Positions 31,884 to 45,975 of a stretch of DNA of 64,000 bases are shown in pieces. Position 1 is the first letter of the stretch. Each line of letters opens with the position of its first letter. Below the pieces are notes generated by a model. That model worked only from the letters and a program-made list of their open reading frames with translations. It was not told the origin of the DNA and did no database searches. Source of the stretch: Sinonovacula constricta (lineage: Eukaryota > Mollusca > Bivalvia > Cardiida > Solecurtidae); the NCBI GenBank assembly GCA_007844125.1, contig CM017556.1, positions 78,182,544 through 78,246,543 on the forward strand, written 5' to 3'. Both the position numbers and the translations under genes were made by a program.

Positions 31884-33009
31884 GTAAGTTATTCAAATTA
31901 GGATGAATTACTTTTTTTTTTTCATTTTTGTTTGTTTTGTGTGTTTTTGTTGTAGTTTTTGTTTGTTTGTTTTTAAATTTTACTATTGTTTCGTGGTTTC
32001 TTGAAATGCGACATTTCTTGGAAGATGCAATGCACTGAAATTTTCTACGTTTAGGTCAATATAGTATAATGTTTTGAAGATCAGCAAATGTTATTTCTTA
32101 TGCCCCCCCCCCCCCCCTTAAATTGTCCTGTAGTCAAAACGAAAAAGTTGAAAATTACGACCTTTATTAAATAAGGGTTTTGTATTTTTTTATAAATCAC
32201 AGCACATGCCATACAGTATTTTTTTTTAAATATTTAAATTGGTGTAGATTAAAAAAATCTTGTATCTTCTTATATGTACATTTTTATATTTTAACTTGTA
32301 GCTGTGTCAACCATTCAGTTGTTCAAACAATGTGTTATTATATTTTAGTTTCATTTTCGGAAACCAATTTTATTCTATTAGAACAAAAAACTATATGAAA
32401 CAGACAAGTAAGAAAAATCTGTTATGTATCCACTTTATTTATACCTTATTTATACAGTAATTAAATATTAATATTACTTAAATTGATTTGACACATTTGT
32501 ATTAACTTGTAAATGGATAACACCATTGCTCAAACCTCCAGGGCTCTTTGACATGCTTTTCAAGATTGCCTGTGAAGTTTGTGTTGACATGAAATGCCTA
32601 TGTTTGTCTTTGGAATTAGAAGTGTCAAAATCCGGCTAATCCTAGTTAAGCTAGGGAAAATGGTAACCGATTTAAATACAGCTGATAAAGAATGAGATTA
32701 GTACAGTCATTAAATCCTAATGCATTCATGTATCATACCTGACAGTACTGTTTGGAAAATCTAGTCCGAATTTCTCTGGATGCCTTAAACATGACAAATG
32801 CCTGGAAGATATTGGATTCTCACTAGGACCGCACTCCCTGGAGGTCCATGACTCCAAGTGTTTTCCAACTGAATAATATACCACCTTTTCAGTCTCTCAA
32901 ATTTTATTTGCACATTCAGAAATGTTTTATACTTTTCCCAAATTCTAATTAATAAAATTCCTAATTGGAAACCAATGACATTTTTTAATTAATTAAAAAA
33001 AGTATTTAT

Positions 33010-33300
33010 TTGTTTTTGGGGTTTATTGTTCCACCATCAGCATCATTCAGTTGTCTGGAGCGGGTGACCACTTGAAGCAGATATAGTCCTGCCATCACTG
33101 TTTATAGCATGCTGTGAAGACACAGCATGATACCACACCCAGCCACTTTATCCAGACACCATGCCAACCAGTTGTGAAACTACCCATATATTTGGGTGAG
33201 CATTATAGCAAGGGAGAATACCACTACAATTTTGAACAACTTTAGTATGTTGCAGCAGGGTTTGAACCTGGTGCCTCACATAACTAGAGCTGAACCTGCA
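33010..33300 (-). mobile_element. tRNA-derived SINE-like element
   Basis: Read on the minus strand, 'caggttcaaaccctgctg' resembles a Pol III B box, and the unit continues to 'gacaactgaatgatgctgatg'. A fragment of the same family ('cacttgaagcagatacag') lies at 34430-34495. Confidence 0.45.
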
Positions 33301-36300
33301 GTATAAGATGAAAGGCAAATAATGTGTACATGAATGCCCATAAACTGACCATTTATTCTTTTGGTGTTTACCATACAAACAGATAGGTAATTGAGGTAAT
33401 GAACACAATCATACTACATGTACAATGTTTGTTTTGTGTGAAATCTTATTATTGGTCAACTTTACTTATAGTAATGGTACCCTTTTGATCTACAAGTACC
33501 AATTTAACTACTGAAGTGACCTATCATTATATCACTGACAGCTGAAAATTGATTATTGAATTCTGATTTGAAATCAATGTCACACCTTCCTACACCAAGG
33601 ACTAGTCAGTACGTATTTTAGAAGAGATGCCAATTACGTTGTCTTGATCAGTGTTCTATGACTGCCCTTTTAAGGCTGTGTCCACTTAATTGTTGCATGG
33701 TAAAGTATTTGTTTGCATTAAAAGCTGTTTAAAGCATGACTTCCCACATTGAACATTACTTTTAAACTACAATGATGCTTTTTTTGCCTTTTTTGGAAAT
33801 TTGACAAAATACCCTTTTAAAATGGGAATTTTGCATCAAGAAAGAATCAAAATTAGATAAAAAAATTATCAAACAACCATTTCAGAATTTGTAACCTAAC
33901 TTAAGTGAAACACATTTTAACTATTTTAATTCCTTTTTAGGCCAAACTCCATCTCTCATTGCCTTATATAGGCAAATGTACAATGAATTTTTCATCACTG
34001 TATTGTTTTAACTTCATTTAAATTGTGTTATTTGTTTTTGACTGTTGGGAAAAATATTACTTTTTAATTATTATTTTATATTTTATACAGAAAAATAATG
34101 ACTTCACCAACATTTGCTATAAAAATAACACCTACTGCTATCAGAGTTGTTTTACATGATCAGAACATCATGGGTTTGCCTTTTCCAGAGAATAAAATAC
34201 ATTATATGCACCATGCCTTTAATAGAAGAGATAAAACTGAATCTTTCTAAACCTGAGGGAATTCTTTATGAGGTAGCTTTAACTTGTTACCCAAGTGTTG
34301 CCATGTATGTCCCAGTAACGACAGACATGCATGTAAGGATTACACAGGATTGAGCTCATAAACTGATCAGATTAACATCTAGACCTGTAATAGAATGTGA
34401 GCACTAGTTTTTGATTCTTTTGTTTATTGGGTGTATCATCCCCTCAACAGTGTCCACTTGAAGCAGATACAGTGCTGCCATACTTTAGAGAATTAAAAAC
34501 AAACATTTAAATTGTTAGATGTCAAACTAAAATGTTAAATGTGAAGTTTAAACCTGTTTCTTTAAATGCTCAATTTATTTATCCCTCAGATCTGACCACT
34601 TCCTTGGTAGAATCATTGCTCAGGTAGTAACTTATATTTTGTTAAGTTTAAGTTCAGTGAGCTCATTATACATCTAGGTACTGGTAAACCAGGCTATATA
34701 TAAGCAATATATAAGTTATGATTAGTTAAAATATATCAGTTTGGAAATATTTTGTTTTGTGGTCTTTGGTATGTAAGACCACTTACATGTCATCCTATAG
34801 TTTCAATATACTTTTTATACATTTTTTTTAAAGATGCTTGTATTTAAGCTGGCTGTTAAATACTAGTATGTACACCTGTATGATGTGAGTTATGTTACAG
34901 TAGGACCATGTTAGGAGTCATTGACTTGTACTTCCTCAGACCTGAAACTCACCTCTACCCTTCATTTTGTTGAGATAAATCAGAATCTAAGAACTTTCTT
35001 GTGGAGGTGGTTTTCAACCTGACCTGTCAATGCAATTATGTGTTATATAATTTTATATACATGTATAAAACACAAACATATCAAGTTAATGTACAACGTG
35101 GTGGAAGTGTTACTGACAAAAACCATCCTGGACAAAATCTGTTCCTTGTATATTAGCATACAGGCATGTTTTACTTTATATAGATGTAAAGGCTCTTTTC
35201 CTCAGAAAATAATCCTAGTTGTTCCCCTTAAAATAAAAATTCTCCACTGATAAAATTCAATGTTTAATTGCCAAAATGCAGAGATTAGTCATATAGATGC
35301 AACTCAGTGACTACAGTGGTAGCCCATGTGAGATAATCTAGTGGAGGAGTTCAAAAACAGAAAAATAGAGAGATGTATGGTAACAGATAAAATTAAACAT
35401 GCACATTTTCCCGCTTTCTTAATAAAACACTGCAAACTTTTTCCCCATGAAAAGCCTCAGGCTCCATCCCCCAAAACAACCCTGGCATAGTCAGACAGAA
35501 TCCCCCACCAACAGACTGTTCAATGGCATACAAGAACCCTGCTGTAGTTTTCCATGGTGACCAAAATCCCTCTTGTTATTTTGCAAAAGTTTACAAACGC
35601 TCATTGAAAAAATAATTTTTGCAATGTGCCAACAACCATTTTTCCAACTTCAGCCCTAGAAAAACAATGCAACATTGTAATCACCCATAATAATTAAAAC
35701 TTGCATTGTTTGGTTTGGTCTGGTTCACTCCTGACTCCTTGGTCACATGGAAACCCCTTTCTTGTGCTATAATAACTTTGCAAAAATGATTAATTTACAA
35801 TTTCAAAACATATATTAAAAGTACATATTACCATTTTAATGTACATATAAGGTTATTTTTAATTACAAATTAATTGCTAGGTTGTTTTAATCTGTTAGGC
35901 TCATGTATTTAAATCTGGGATTTGACAGGGATTTTATCCATCTTTGCAAAAGTAAGTTTTTACTAGAATTGTAATAGCAATACCAGTATATATAATTTAA
36001 TCATTTATGTTTCAAATTAGGTGAATGTAATTAAAATAGTGTATACTACTTCTAATGTTTTTTTCTGTTTATTTTATTGAAATTAAGTTAAGTCTACCCC
36101 CATTAATTTATGTCGGTTAAAGTATGAATAGGCCAAGAGCTGTTCTGTTGACTTTGAAGGCTACTTAATGAGGGGCTTGCAAAATATTTGTTTAAGCATG
36201 AACATGTCAAAGCTTTCTTTATTTTAACTCTCAATCTTTCAAGGGTCATTACATGTGTACCGGTATGTCTTTTAAAGGATGAGTGGGTTCTCTCCAGAGG

Positions 36301-38514
36301 CAGTCTTGTTAAACAACATGCTTCTCTACTGTTGAACATATTTAATCTTCGAGAAGTTATAAAACATTTCTTGTATTAAACATTTTCTCTTGATATGCAT
36401 AGAAATCTGACATTTATTTACAGCTTCATTAATTTACCTTACTGAGCAGTTTTTATGATTATGTTTGCATTGGATTCGCATACATCATCTCAGAATATCC
36501 TGTCTATCGTATATATGAACAGGCAACCTGATATCTCAAATTACAACTGTAATTTAAAATATGGGTTTCTATTTCACTGTAATAGGCTGCCAGTAACAAA
36601 GGATGAGACATTTTGCTGTGTTTGATTTCTACCGTTATGCTCGTTATGCTCATACACATTTCTATAGGGTTTTGTTTGAACAAATATTTGAATGTCTCAG
36701 GCATAGTTTGTATAGGATGGCTGGGTTATTGATAAGCTGGATGTCGAACCAGACCAGGTAATTAATGATAGGAATCTTCTCCTGCTTAGATCAGGGAGAA
36801 AGTTCAACATTCAGGCAGGCCTGTTGAACATCTTTATATCTTATATCAACATGCTGTGTTGCCCAGTAACTTCAGCTCTCAATGGCTTGGTAATTCAAAG
36901 GCTCAGGGAGGCATTTTAGTAAACAAATATTTACAGCTAATTAGATGTTGGAATAATATAAGGGCCAGAAGGTTTTGGTGACAAAGACATGAAATATGCA
37001 TGCTTTCTTTTTAAATTCAAAATAAATATTTTTATTTCTATACAGGTACATGCATGTACACATTTGTAATAGTTAAGTACTGAAATTCTGCTATGAAGAG
37101 GTTCCCTAATGGTCCTGTAGGTGCAATATTTACAAATAGACAACAATCGAAACACACTAAGAAAATCTCTTTCATCCAGCCTTACATATTGTGTAACAAT
37201 TAAAAATATTTGCTTATTGCACACACCTGAAACCTTTTTAAATGGACAACTCCCACAATTCAATGCCAAATGACATTTTATTCATTTTTTTTTTCTCTCT
37301 CTCTTATTCACTTGCATAAATGTCTGTTCTATATAGCAGCTGCTATTAGTATTTGTCTTTGATGATCAAGTTGAGCTCTTCACCCAAACAAATGGAGAGA
37401 AGGCTTTCCTGTCTTTCAATGCTGACACGCTGCCCTCTATTACTACTGATGAGAAGACTTTTCTTTTACCAAAAAACTCTCAAGTTTCTCACTTATCTAC
37501 CAGAGCATGTGTCTTTGTTAAATCTATATAAAACACTGTGTCATTCGCTTCATTTTGCTTACAAAACACCACCCAATCAAATAAATGTATGGTATCCTGA
37601 ATGTCATCTCACTACCAATCCATTCATGTTATTGTAGTGAAACACTTCTCCAGAGGGGGTCCAGTTGATAATAACATCCTAGCTCAACTTCAATTTTAAA
37701 AATTATAGGCAAAGCTTTTGTTCATCTTTCAATTGATATTTAATATTGTACATGTAATTAGAAAAGTGAAAATAGTTCTGTTATTGGAGAGGGATAACAG
37801 AGATGTTGATAGTAGATGTTTATAACTTGCACAATGAAACAATTCCTTAAAAAACGGTAAAACTGACTTTTGGATGACAATTTGACACACAGCATGATTC
37901 ACAGATTTGTTCGTCTATTTTACAGCTGTTGTTTGGTCAAATTCAATGTGTGGGAAAAGTCAAGTCCATTCCCATTTCTTTGTTTGTTTGCTTTTTGCTT
38001 TCTTTTTTCAGGAAAATACCATTTTGAAACAAAAAATAAATTTCTAGTTTCTAAATCGAAATAAAGAAATATAAATAAATATTAATAAATATAATAACAG
38101 ATTCTTATTATACTGCACAAACTGCTATTAATTTATATTTTTACTCATGCATTAAAAAAAACCCCACTAATTTTATCTTTTAACACTGAAATCTTCAGAA
38201 AATTCCTAATACCAGTGCATTTATTGTGACAGTTCCCTTTGTAAAAAAAGTAATGGAAATTTTATAAATTTTGTGGGGGGAAAAAACCTATGATTGACTA
38301 CAATTTGAAATCAGAGCTTACACACCTATTGTACATTGGAGTTATTTTATCAACACAGATTTTGCCATTGTTATGTAAACCATTATCACATTTAGCTACA
38401 TAATACCAATAATTGGTTTCAAACAGTAAAACTAATCAGTCATTATCACTTTTAACTATAATTTGCAAATTTATTATTAATTATTTTACTGTAACTTACA
38501 TTTTCTTTTGTTTG

Positions 38515-38725
38515 TTCTTGTTTTTTGTGGGTTTTTTTAAATACATCACAGCGACCAATTATGATAATTAAAGCAATGTCCAGATATTTGTTGGAAGGAA
38601 GACCCCAGACAAATGTCTGGGTAGAACCACTGGCGCACCCCAAGTCAACTGGAAGACCTTCCCACATATTTAAGTCCTTTGCCCAGACCAGGACTCGAAC
38701 CAACGCGGAGAGGCTTAGCAGTCAG
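38515..38725 (-). mobile_element. SINE, copy 1 of a five-member family
   Basis: On the minus strand a tRNA-like head with 'ggttcgagtcctggtc' is followed by 'gggaaggtcttccag', 'cagacatttgtctggggtct' and a tail with AAAAAACCC/AAAAAAC. The same modules occur at 44110, 45755, 56275 and 62045. Confidence 0.7.
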
Positions 38726-38779
38726 AACTTGCATTTTAAAATTTGCTATAATATTACTTATCTCCAGCCAAATGTAAGT

Positions 38780-39795
38780 GAATTTTATTCGATCACTCGG
38801 CATCCCTCCTCCGGCATCACATGTCCGTCAACATTTTTAAAGAACATCTCCTCTGAAACTGCTGGGCCAATCCAGCCAAACTTAGTCAGAAGCCAGGGGA
38901 ATGAAAATTTATTCACATAATTTAAATCCTTCAAAAAAGAACGGCTGTCAGGGTAGTGGCAATTTTCCATATATGGATATACAGTGTATAGGAAAACTTA
39001 GAAAATCTCCTTGTCAGAAACTGCAAGAGCTATAGCCTTTGTATTTGGTATTTACATGTTCTTTAGGTAGCCATGTATGGAGATTGATAAAATAATTCCA
39101 ATCATTGAAAAAGCATGGCTACCTGAGTTGTGGACATTTTCCTTATTTGGCTATATAGGAAAATCTTCTTGTCAGAGACTACATGTGCTAGAGCCTTGAT
39201 ATTTGTTCCTTGGATGACCCTGTAACAAGATTGTTCAAAGAATTTTGATCTGTCAAACAACATGGTCGCTAGGAGCGTGGCAATTTTCCATATAAGACAT
39301 AGAAAATAGTATTGTAAACAAAAATAAGAGCTAAAGACTTAATATTTAGTACACATGTTCCTTGGATGGTCTTGTATTAAGATTGTTAAAAGAATTTTGA
39401 TCCTTCAAAAAAACATGGCCGCTGGGGCATGGCTATTTTTCCATATATGCTATAAAGGAACATTTAGAAAATCTTCTTGTCAGAAACTACAAGAGCTAGA
39501 GTCTTGATATTTAGAATACATGTTCCTGCATTAAGATTGTTCCAAGAATTTTGATCCATCAAAAAATATGTCCGCCAGGGGCGTGGAAATTTTTCTAAAT
39601 GACTATGTAGGAAAACGTTAAAAAACTTCATGTCAGAAACGAGCTAGAGCTTTGATGTTTACTTTATGTATTCCTTTGGTGGCTTGTATGAATATTGTTC
39701 AAAGCATTCTTGTTCATAAAAAATCAAAACCGCCAGGGCTAAATGTCTGCGACACTTTGATGAGCAACATAGTGCCATCATGGGCCTCTTGTATA
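38780..39795 (+). repeat. Dispersed bivalve-type repeat with about five degenerate 150-bp units
   Basis: Units beginning 'ttttccatatat' with 'cttgtcagaaactacaagagctagag' and 'aagattgttcaaagaatttt' recur at about 38964, 39136, 39281, 39433 and 39584. The block ends 'gccatcatgggcctcttgt', the same terminus as the repeat ending at 63612. Confidence 0.7.
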
Positions 39796-41150
39796 CAATT
39801 ATGAGCCAAGTATTGCAAGTAATGGTCGAGGTCAAGTGGTATGTCTAAGCATTAAGGTGTTTCCAGTTCATTGACCAGCTGCTGCATTTTACAAGGTTAT
39901 TTGCAATCCAAGCTTGTTTAACTTTTCCAGTTTAGTTCTACTGATATATATTGTTAAACAACTGGTTGGCCTGGGGTTCAGAGCATTAGATTAAATACAA
40001 TTTTATATTAACCCCATGGTGTCAGGGGGAAATCAGTGCTACATGTTTCCAAGAAACACCTTTAGTATATGATTTTATTGACAGTAAAGGTGTAGTCAGG
40101 ATTTTATAATTGTTAGTTTATATCAATTAACAAATCGGTTTTATCAAAAGAATGCATTCCCTTTACACATTTATCTTTATTTCACTTTCTTATGATGAAC
40201 AACAAGCTCATATAACCCAGTAAAACGATTAAGCACTTGGGCTACAACCTGTACCATGAATTCTAAGTTGTTCTTAACAACTCCATGGAATGTTAACTTA
40301 GAATATTGTTAGAGACAGTAGCAGATAGTACAGATCCTGGTCCTCCCTTGCTGGTCTGGATTTCTACACTGTAGTATTGGACAAAACATTACAAATTCTT
40401 TTAATAGCAGCTATTGTGTAAACAAGACAAGCATTAGGCATGTTTCACTAATTCTTTTTTCAAACCTGAAGAATGGGGCAACATACTACTCCTATTTTGA
40501 CATTATTTACCATACTTGATCTGTAATATCAATAGTTGGAGTGATAAATTGGTGTACATTTAAAGTGTGATAGTTCATTTATAAAGTTCTGCTCGGTGAA
40601 AGATGAGAATGCAGATTATGTAACTACGGGACGACAATTGAAGCGAGTCCTTTGTGATAACATAATTGGTCTCCTCCATTTCATTTGCAAAAATTCATGC
40701 AATTATTACTTAATATTTATCTATAATATAAACCCGAAATAATGTTTGTATTGATCAGAATTTCAATTTACTGGCTTGTATAAACTGTATGTTTAGGTAT
40801 TTAAAACTGATTTCCCTATGACAAAGGGTCTCACTTGTAGTTACCAAATATTCCGATAATAGCAAAATGTAGCACAACCTTACATTCAGTTGTCATATTT
40901 TTTAAAGTTATCCTTTTTATTCGCATTTGAATACCATGTAATAATGTATATATGTAGTTGCTTTAGAAACTGGTTTTAATAATTTACTTTTACTTTATAG
41001 AATGACAATTTAATTTGTTGCATTTGTTACTGTAAAAATATGTTTAATTGATGTACAGTTACAATTACACATCAGGAAATGAATGACTTAGTTGGTGTTG
41101 TGTTTGCATCAATAGTATAGGGTGATAAATCTATTTGCATGTAAGCAATA

Positions 41151-43008
41151 GTGTAGATCTAGATCAGTCAGCTCCCAGCTTAGGTAAATAGTGTAAATAT
41201 AGATCAGTCAGCTCCCAGCTTAGGTAAATAGTGTAGATCCAGATCAGTCAGCTCCCAGCTTAGGTAAACATTGTAGATCCAGATCAGTCAGCTCCAAGCT
41301 TAGGCAAACATTGTAGATCCAGATCAATCAGGTCCAACTTAGGCAAATAGTGTAGATCCAGATCGGCCAGCTCCCAGCTTAGGCAAATAGTATAGATCCA
41401 GATCAGTCAGCTTCCAGCTTAGGTAAATAGCGTAGATCAAGATTGGCCAGCTCCCAGCTTAGGTAAATAGTGTAGATCGAGATCAGTCAGCTCCCAGCTT
41501 AGGTAAATAGTGTTGATCCAGATCAGCCAATTCCCAGCTTAGGCAAATAGTGTAGATCCAGATCAGCCAGTTCCCAGCTTAGGCAAATAGTGTAGATCCA
41601 GATTAGTCAGCTCCAGCTTAGGTAAATAGTGTAGATCCAGAACAGCCAGTTCCCAGCTTAGGTAAATAGTGTAGATCCAAATCTGTCAGTTCCCAGCTTA
41701 GGCAAATAGTGTAGACCCAGATCGGCAAGCTCCCAGCTTAGGCAAATAGTGTAGATCCAGATCATCCAGTTCCCAGCTTAGGCAAATAGTGTAGATCCTG
41801 GTCAGTCAGCTCCCAGCTTAGGCAAATAGTGTAGATCCAGATCTGTCAGTTCCCAGCTTAGGCAAATAGTGTAGACCTAGATCGGCCAGCTCCTAGTTAG
41901 GCAAATAGTGTAGACCCAGATCGGCAAGCTCCCAGCTTAGGCAAATAGTGTAGATCAAGATCATCCAGTTCCCAGCTTAGGCAAATAGTGTAGATCCAGA
42001 TCAGTCAGCTTCCAGCTTAGGTAAATAGCGTAGATCAAGATTGGCCAGCTCCCAGCTTAGGTAAATAGTGTAGATCCAGATCAGTCAGCTCCCAGCTTAG
42101 GTAAATAGTGTTGATCTAGATCAGCCAATTCCCAGCTTAGGCAAATAAGGTAGATCCAGATCAGCCAGTTCCCAGCTTAGGCAAATAGTGTAGATCCAGA
42201 TTAGTCAGCTCCAGCTTAGGCAAATAGTGTAGATCCAGAACAGCCAGTTCCCAGCTTAGGTAAATAGTGTAGATCCAGATCTGTCAGTTCCCAGCTTAGG
42301 CAAATAGTGTAGACCCAGATCGGCAAGCTCCCAGCTTAGGCAAATAGTGTAGATCCAGATCATCCAGTTCCCAGCTTAGGCAAATAGTGTAAATCCTGGT
42401 CAGTCAGCTCCCAGCTTTGGCAAATAGTGTAGATCCAGATCTGTCAGTTCCCAGCTTAGGCAAATAGTGTAGACCTAGATCGGCCAGCTCCTAGTTAGGC
42501 AAATAGTGTAGACCCAGATCGGCAAGCTCCCAGCTTAGGCAAATAGTGTAGATCAAGATCATCCAGTTCCCAGCTTAGGCAAATAGTGTAGATCCTGATC
42601 AGTCAGCTCCCAGCTTATGCAAAAAGTGTAGATCCAGATCAACCAGCTCCCAGCTTAGGTAAATAGTGTAGATCCAGATGAGCCAGCTCCCAGCTTAGGA
42701 AAATAGTGTAGATCCAGTTCAGTCAGCTCCCAGGTTTGGCAAATAGTGTAGATCCTAATCAGTCAGCTTCTTGCTTAGGCAAATAGTGTAGATCCAGATC
42801 AGCCAGCTCCCAGCTTAGGTAAATAGTGTAGATCCAGATCAGTCAGCTCCCTGCTTAGGCAAATAGTGTAGATCCAGATCAGTCAGCTCCTTGCTAAGGT
42901 AAATTGTATAGATCCTGATCAGTCAGCTCCTTGCTTAGGCAAATAGTGTAGATCCAGATCAGCCAGCTCCCAGCTTAGGTAAATAGTGTAGATCCAGATC
43001 AGTCAGCC
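41151..43008. repeat. 40-bp minisatellite, about 46 copies, with a 598-bp higher-order duplication
   Basis: Unit: 'gtgtagatccagatcagtca' followed by 'gctcccagcttaggcaaata'. Most units are 40 bp, a few 38-39. A block of about 15 units starting near 41400 recurs at an offset of 598 bp with its distinctive variants in the same order (for example 'cgtagatcaagattggcc' at about 41431 and 42029, and 'ctcctagttagg' at about 41890 and 42488). Confidence 0.95.
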
Positions 43009-43794
43009 CCTGCTGGCACCTGCACCATGTGTTGTTTAGACCATATTGCAGGTTTTGAACAAATGTGTCAGACTAAGCATAAAGTGGTTAGTACTGTGAT
43101 GATTTTTTTTTATACATTTTAGTAGTTTAATGTTAAAAGTTATATATATAATGAAAAGAAGATTTTGTTTACTTATTTTTTTTCCTTTTTGACATTTTAT
43201 ACTGAATGTATAAATAGTCAAGTTTAGTCACATTTAATGGTCATTCTCTTTGCTTTCTCTTGAAAAGTCATACTTTCAATTTTATTGCTATTGCCCCTTT
43301 TATCTTTAGATGTATTTGGTAGTGAGCATTAATTATATAGCATCTCCAATGTTTTCTCATGTTAACCGCATCCATCTTCTGGTAACTTTACTTCACATCT
43401 TGTCTAAAACTGCAAGAGAATGTCAGTCACTAATTTTTAAAACATAATTACCTACATCTTTTTTTTCATATTGATCTGTTCAGTACATATTTTAACAGAA
43501 TAGGCAAGTAGCAATAAAATGTAGTTTACATAAAACATTGTTTACAATTCTTGCGATGAAGAAATTTGGTCCCATACAGTATATCAGTTTGAAATAAAAT
43601 ACAATTAAAAAATATTAATAAAATAGGATGAGGTTTAAGAACAATTCATGAACTCTTCTAAGCTAATTCTGATAAATTTAATCATGTATTTGTGGTTTGG
43701 CTTTCAACTTAATTTATTTTTTTTGCGCGCTTTTCTTGCTGGATATACCTTTAAACCCAACAGTAACACAACTTGACCACTCTTATGTTTCTAG

Positions 43795-43950
43795 GGTTAC
43801 CCTGGCCATCTCAGTGAACATCCAGGCCGAGCCCCAACATGGCACGCCTTCAGCAGAGACAGCCACATGGACTATGCACGCCAGAACCTCAGGTCCGAGC
43901 CTTCCAGAATACGTCCAACCTACGCATTCCCAGCCTTGCACATAATGCAG
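43795..43950 (+). CDS. Host gene exon 2
   Basis: Acceptor 'tatgtttctag' and donor TGCAG/gtatatg flank 156 nt in phase 0-0: GYPGHLSEHPGRAPTWHAFS, then MDYARQNLRSEPSRIRPTYA to LHIMQ. The stretch is basic and Pro-rich. Composition is clearly less AT-rich than the flanks. An ATG in another frame (43839) has a good context but would read into a stop in exon 3, so the phase-0 frame is preferred. Confidence 0.7.
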
Positions 43951-44109
43951 GTATATGTCTGTTTATCAATGTAAAGTTATAGGGTCAGTAAGCTGATCTT
44001 GGAACTTCAAGTTTTCTTCAAGTCAAGTCTGTATATCCCTCTGTCCAATGTCTTTGTCTCAGCAATAACTTCCATATACTTTAATTCACTTCCATCAAAC
44101 TTCGCCATC

Positions 44110-44350
44110 TCACAGTCATATACTTGAGTCACCAATTTGTAACTCCTCTGATAGAATAGCCTTTCACCGCATGGGTTCATGTTCTTTTCGGGTCAAAGAA
44201 CTTAATGTGGAAAGGTCTTCCAGCTGGCCTGCGCTGTTCTGACATTTATGCCCAGACATTTGTCTCGGGTCTTCCTCCACTACAAAGCTGGACGTCGCTA
44301 TAATGATCACAATTTGTGGCTGCGAAGTATTTTAAAAACAAAACAACCAT
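44110..44350 (+). mobile_element. SINE, copy 2
   Basis: Carries 'gcatgggttcatgttc' (B-box-like), 'aaaggtcttccagctggcc', 'gacatttgtctcgggtcttc' and ends in 'aaaaacaaaacaacc'. Same family as the copy at 38515, opposite orientation. Confidence 0.7.
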
Positions 44351-45754
44351 CTTACTGACATACACTTGAAGGTGTTCCCACATTCTATTTACAAGTTCAG
44401 CCTCCAAAGTCATGTTTATATTTAAATTAATGTAAACAACAGTGTCATTTCTTGTGTTTGTTTTTTGTTGTTGTTGTTTTTTGTGGGTTTTTTTCTTTTC
44501 ACCATCTTGGTTTAATTACCTAACTAGTTTAATTGAGAAATAGTTTAATTTTAAAAAAAAACAAAAAGAAAATCAAAACCTTTTTTATTAAATATATATA
44601 GAAAATAGAAAAAATAGCTAGGCCTTAGCTGCCCTGTTTTGTACAATAAATATTTTTTACATAAATAGCTTTCATAAAAAAAGTGCAAATGTTATTTCAT
44701 TTATTAATTTAGTAGTAGTCAATACTGATTCAGAGTTTTATGTCATGATGTTAGTCAAATGATTTATATGCCAAAACAAAGAAACTAATTCAGACCTTAA
44801 TTTATTTACAAAACTATATTAAAAGTAACTTGGCCACAGTTTTATGATCGTACATGACACATAGAACGACACAATCTGCAGCTCATAATTATGCATTCAA
44901 ATTACTGTGCCAGTATTGAGTTAATCAGCATATTGTCTTTGTCTGACACACACATGTACACATGATATATATTACTGCACACACATTTTGAAGAACTACT
45001 TTGTTGTTAAGCTGAACTTGCAAAAAAATCTGTACCGTATAAAAGCATTGCAATGCTTTTAATACTCCCAATTCAAAGACAACACAATCCCTTTAAAGAC
45101 AGCATGTTGACACATAATCTAGTTATTAGAGGTAATATTTTATTCCATTACTCACTGTCAATCATCAACATTTTCATTTTTGATCAAAAATTAAAAAAAG
45201 GGAAATTTGACAAATTGTGATTAAGTTTTTTTTAATAAAGACTTACAATACATGTATAATAAAAAAAAGACTATAACAGCAATGTTTGTTTTCTGAGATA
45301 TGGTAAGGGTTTTATTGCTTCACTATTAATCATGTTCAATCTTTATAAAATGAAAAAAGATTGCTATATCTTCATTATTTGTTATTGTACTTGAGACTAT
45401 GATAAGATTATTTTAAGTGAACTGTACTTGTGTGGTTTCATGAACCAGTAGCTTCATTTCTATGTAGTCAAAATGGATCACAAAAGACTGACAAGTATTA
45501 AGAAAACAAGTCTTAAAGTTGAGGAGTGTATGTTTATACATTGGCTTTCATTCTTCAGGATTATTATAGGAGTGTCTCAATAAAGCAGTTAGAGAGATAA
45601 CATATGTTGTTATTATTTTCTATATTTAGTAAGTGATAAGTTGTTTGAATGGCAGATAAAAAAAAGTCAATATCAAGGACTTCATGACCTTTAATGAGAT
45701 ATAAGACTACAAGTGTCTTCAATGGCTAAAGATCACTTCCTCACAAATTGTATT

Positions 45755-45960
45755 ATGTTTTGTTTGTTTTTGAAATACATTGCAGCATTAAATTGTGGTC
45801 ATAAAGCAAAGTCCAGCTATTTTGGTGTCACCAGACACATATCTGTAGAACTACCATTGCTGGTCTGGTGGAAAACCTTCCCATATTAAGTCCTGAGTGG
45901 GACTTGAATCCATGTGTTGAGAGGCTAAGTAGCCAGAAGAGCAACTAGTTGACAACACTA
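45755..45960 (-). mobile_element. SINE, copy 3
   Basis: Minus-strand copy: 'gattcaagtcccactc', 'gggaaggttttccacc' and 'cagatatgtgtctggtg', tail at the 45755 side. It ends only a few bases before the target site of the transposon at 45976. Confidence 0.65.
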
Positions 45961-45975
45961 TCACTATGCAATGGG

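Larger units (their letters stand above)
31884..43794 (+). other. Host gene intron 1 (11.9 kb)
   Basis: AT-rich; holds a SINE-like element, another SINE, a dispersed repeat and the large 40-bp minisatellite. Small exons could be hidden here; none is convincing. C-run at 32103-32117. Confidence 0.5.

Noticed and set aside
41151..43008. CRISPR-like array
   Set aside because: The whole 40-bp unit is repeated, with no unique spacers, in eukaryotic intronic DNA; it is a minisatellite.
43697..43945. Plus-strand ORF MAFNLIYFFCALFLLD with a signal-like start
   Set aside because: It runs across the exon 2 acceptor in a different frame; the hydrophobic start is intronic pyrimidine-rich sequence.
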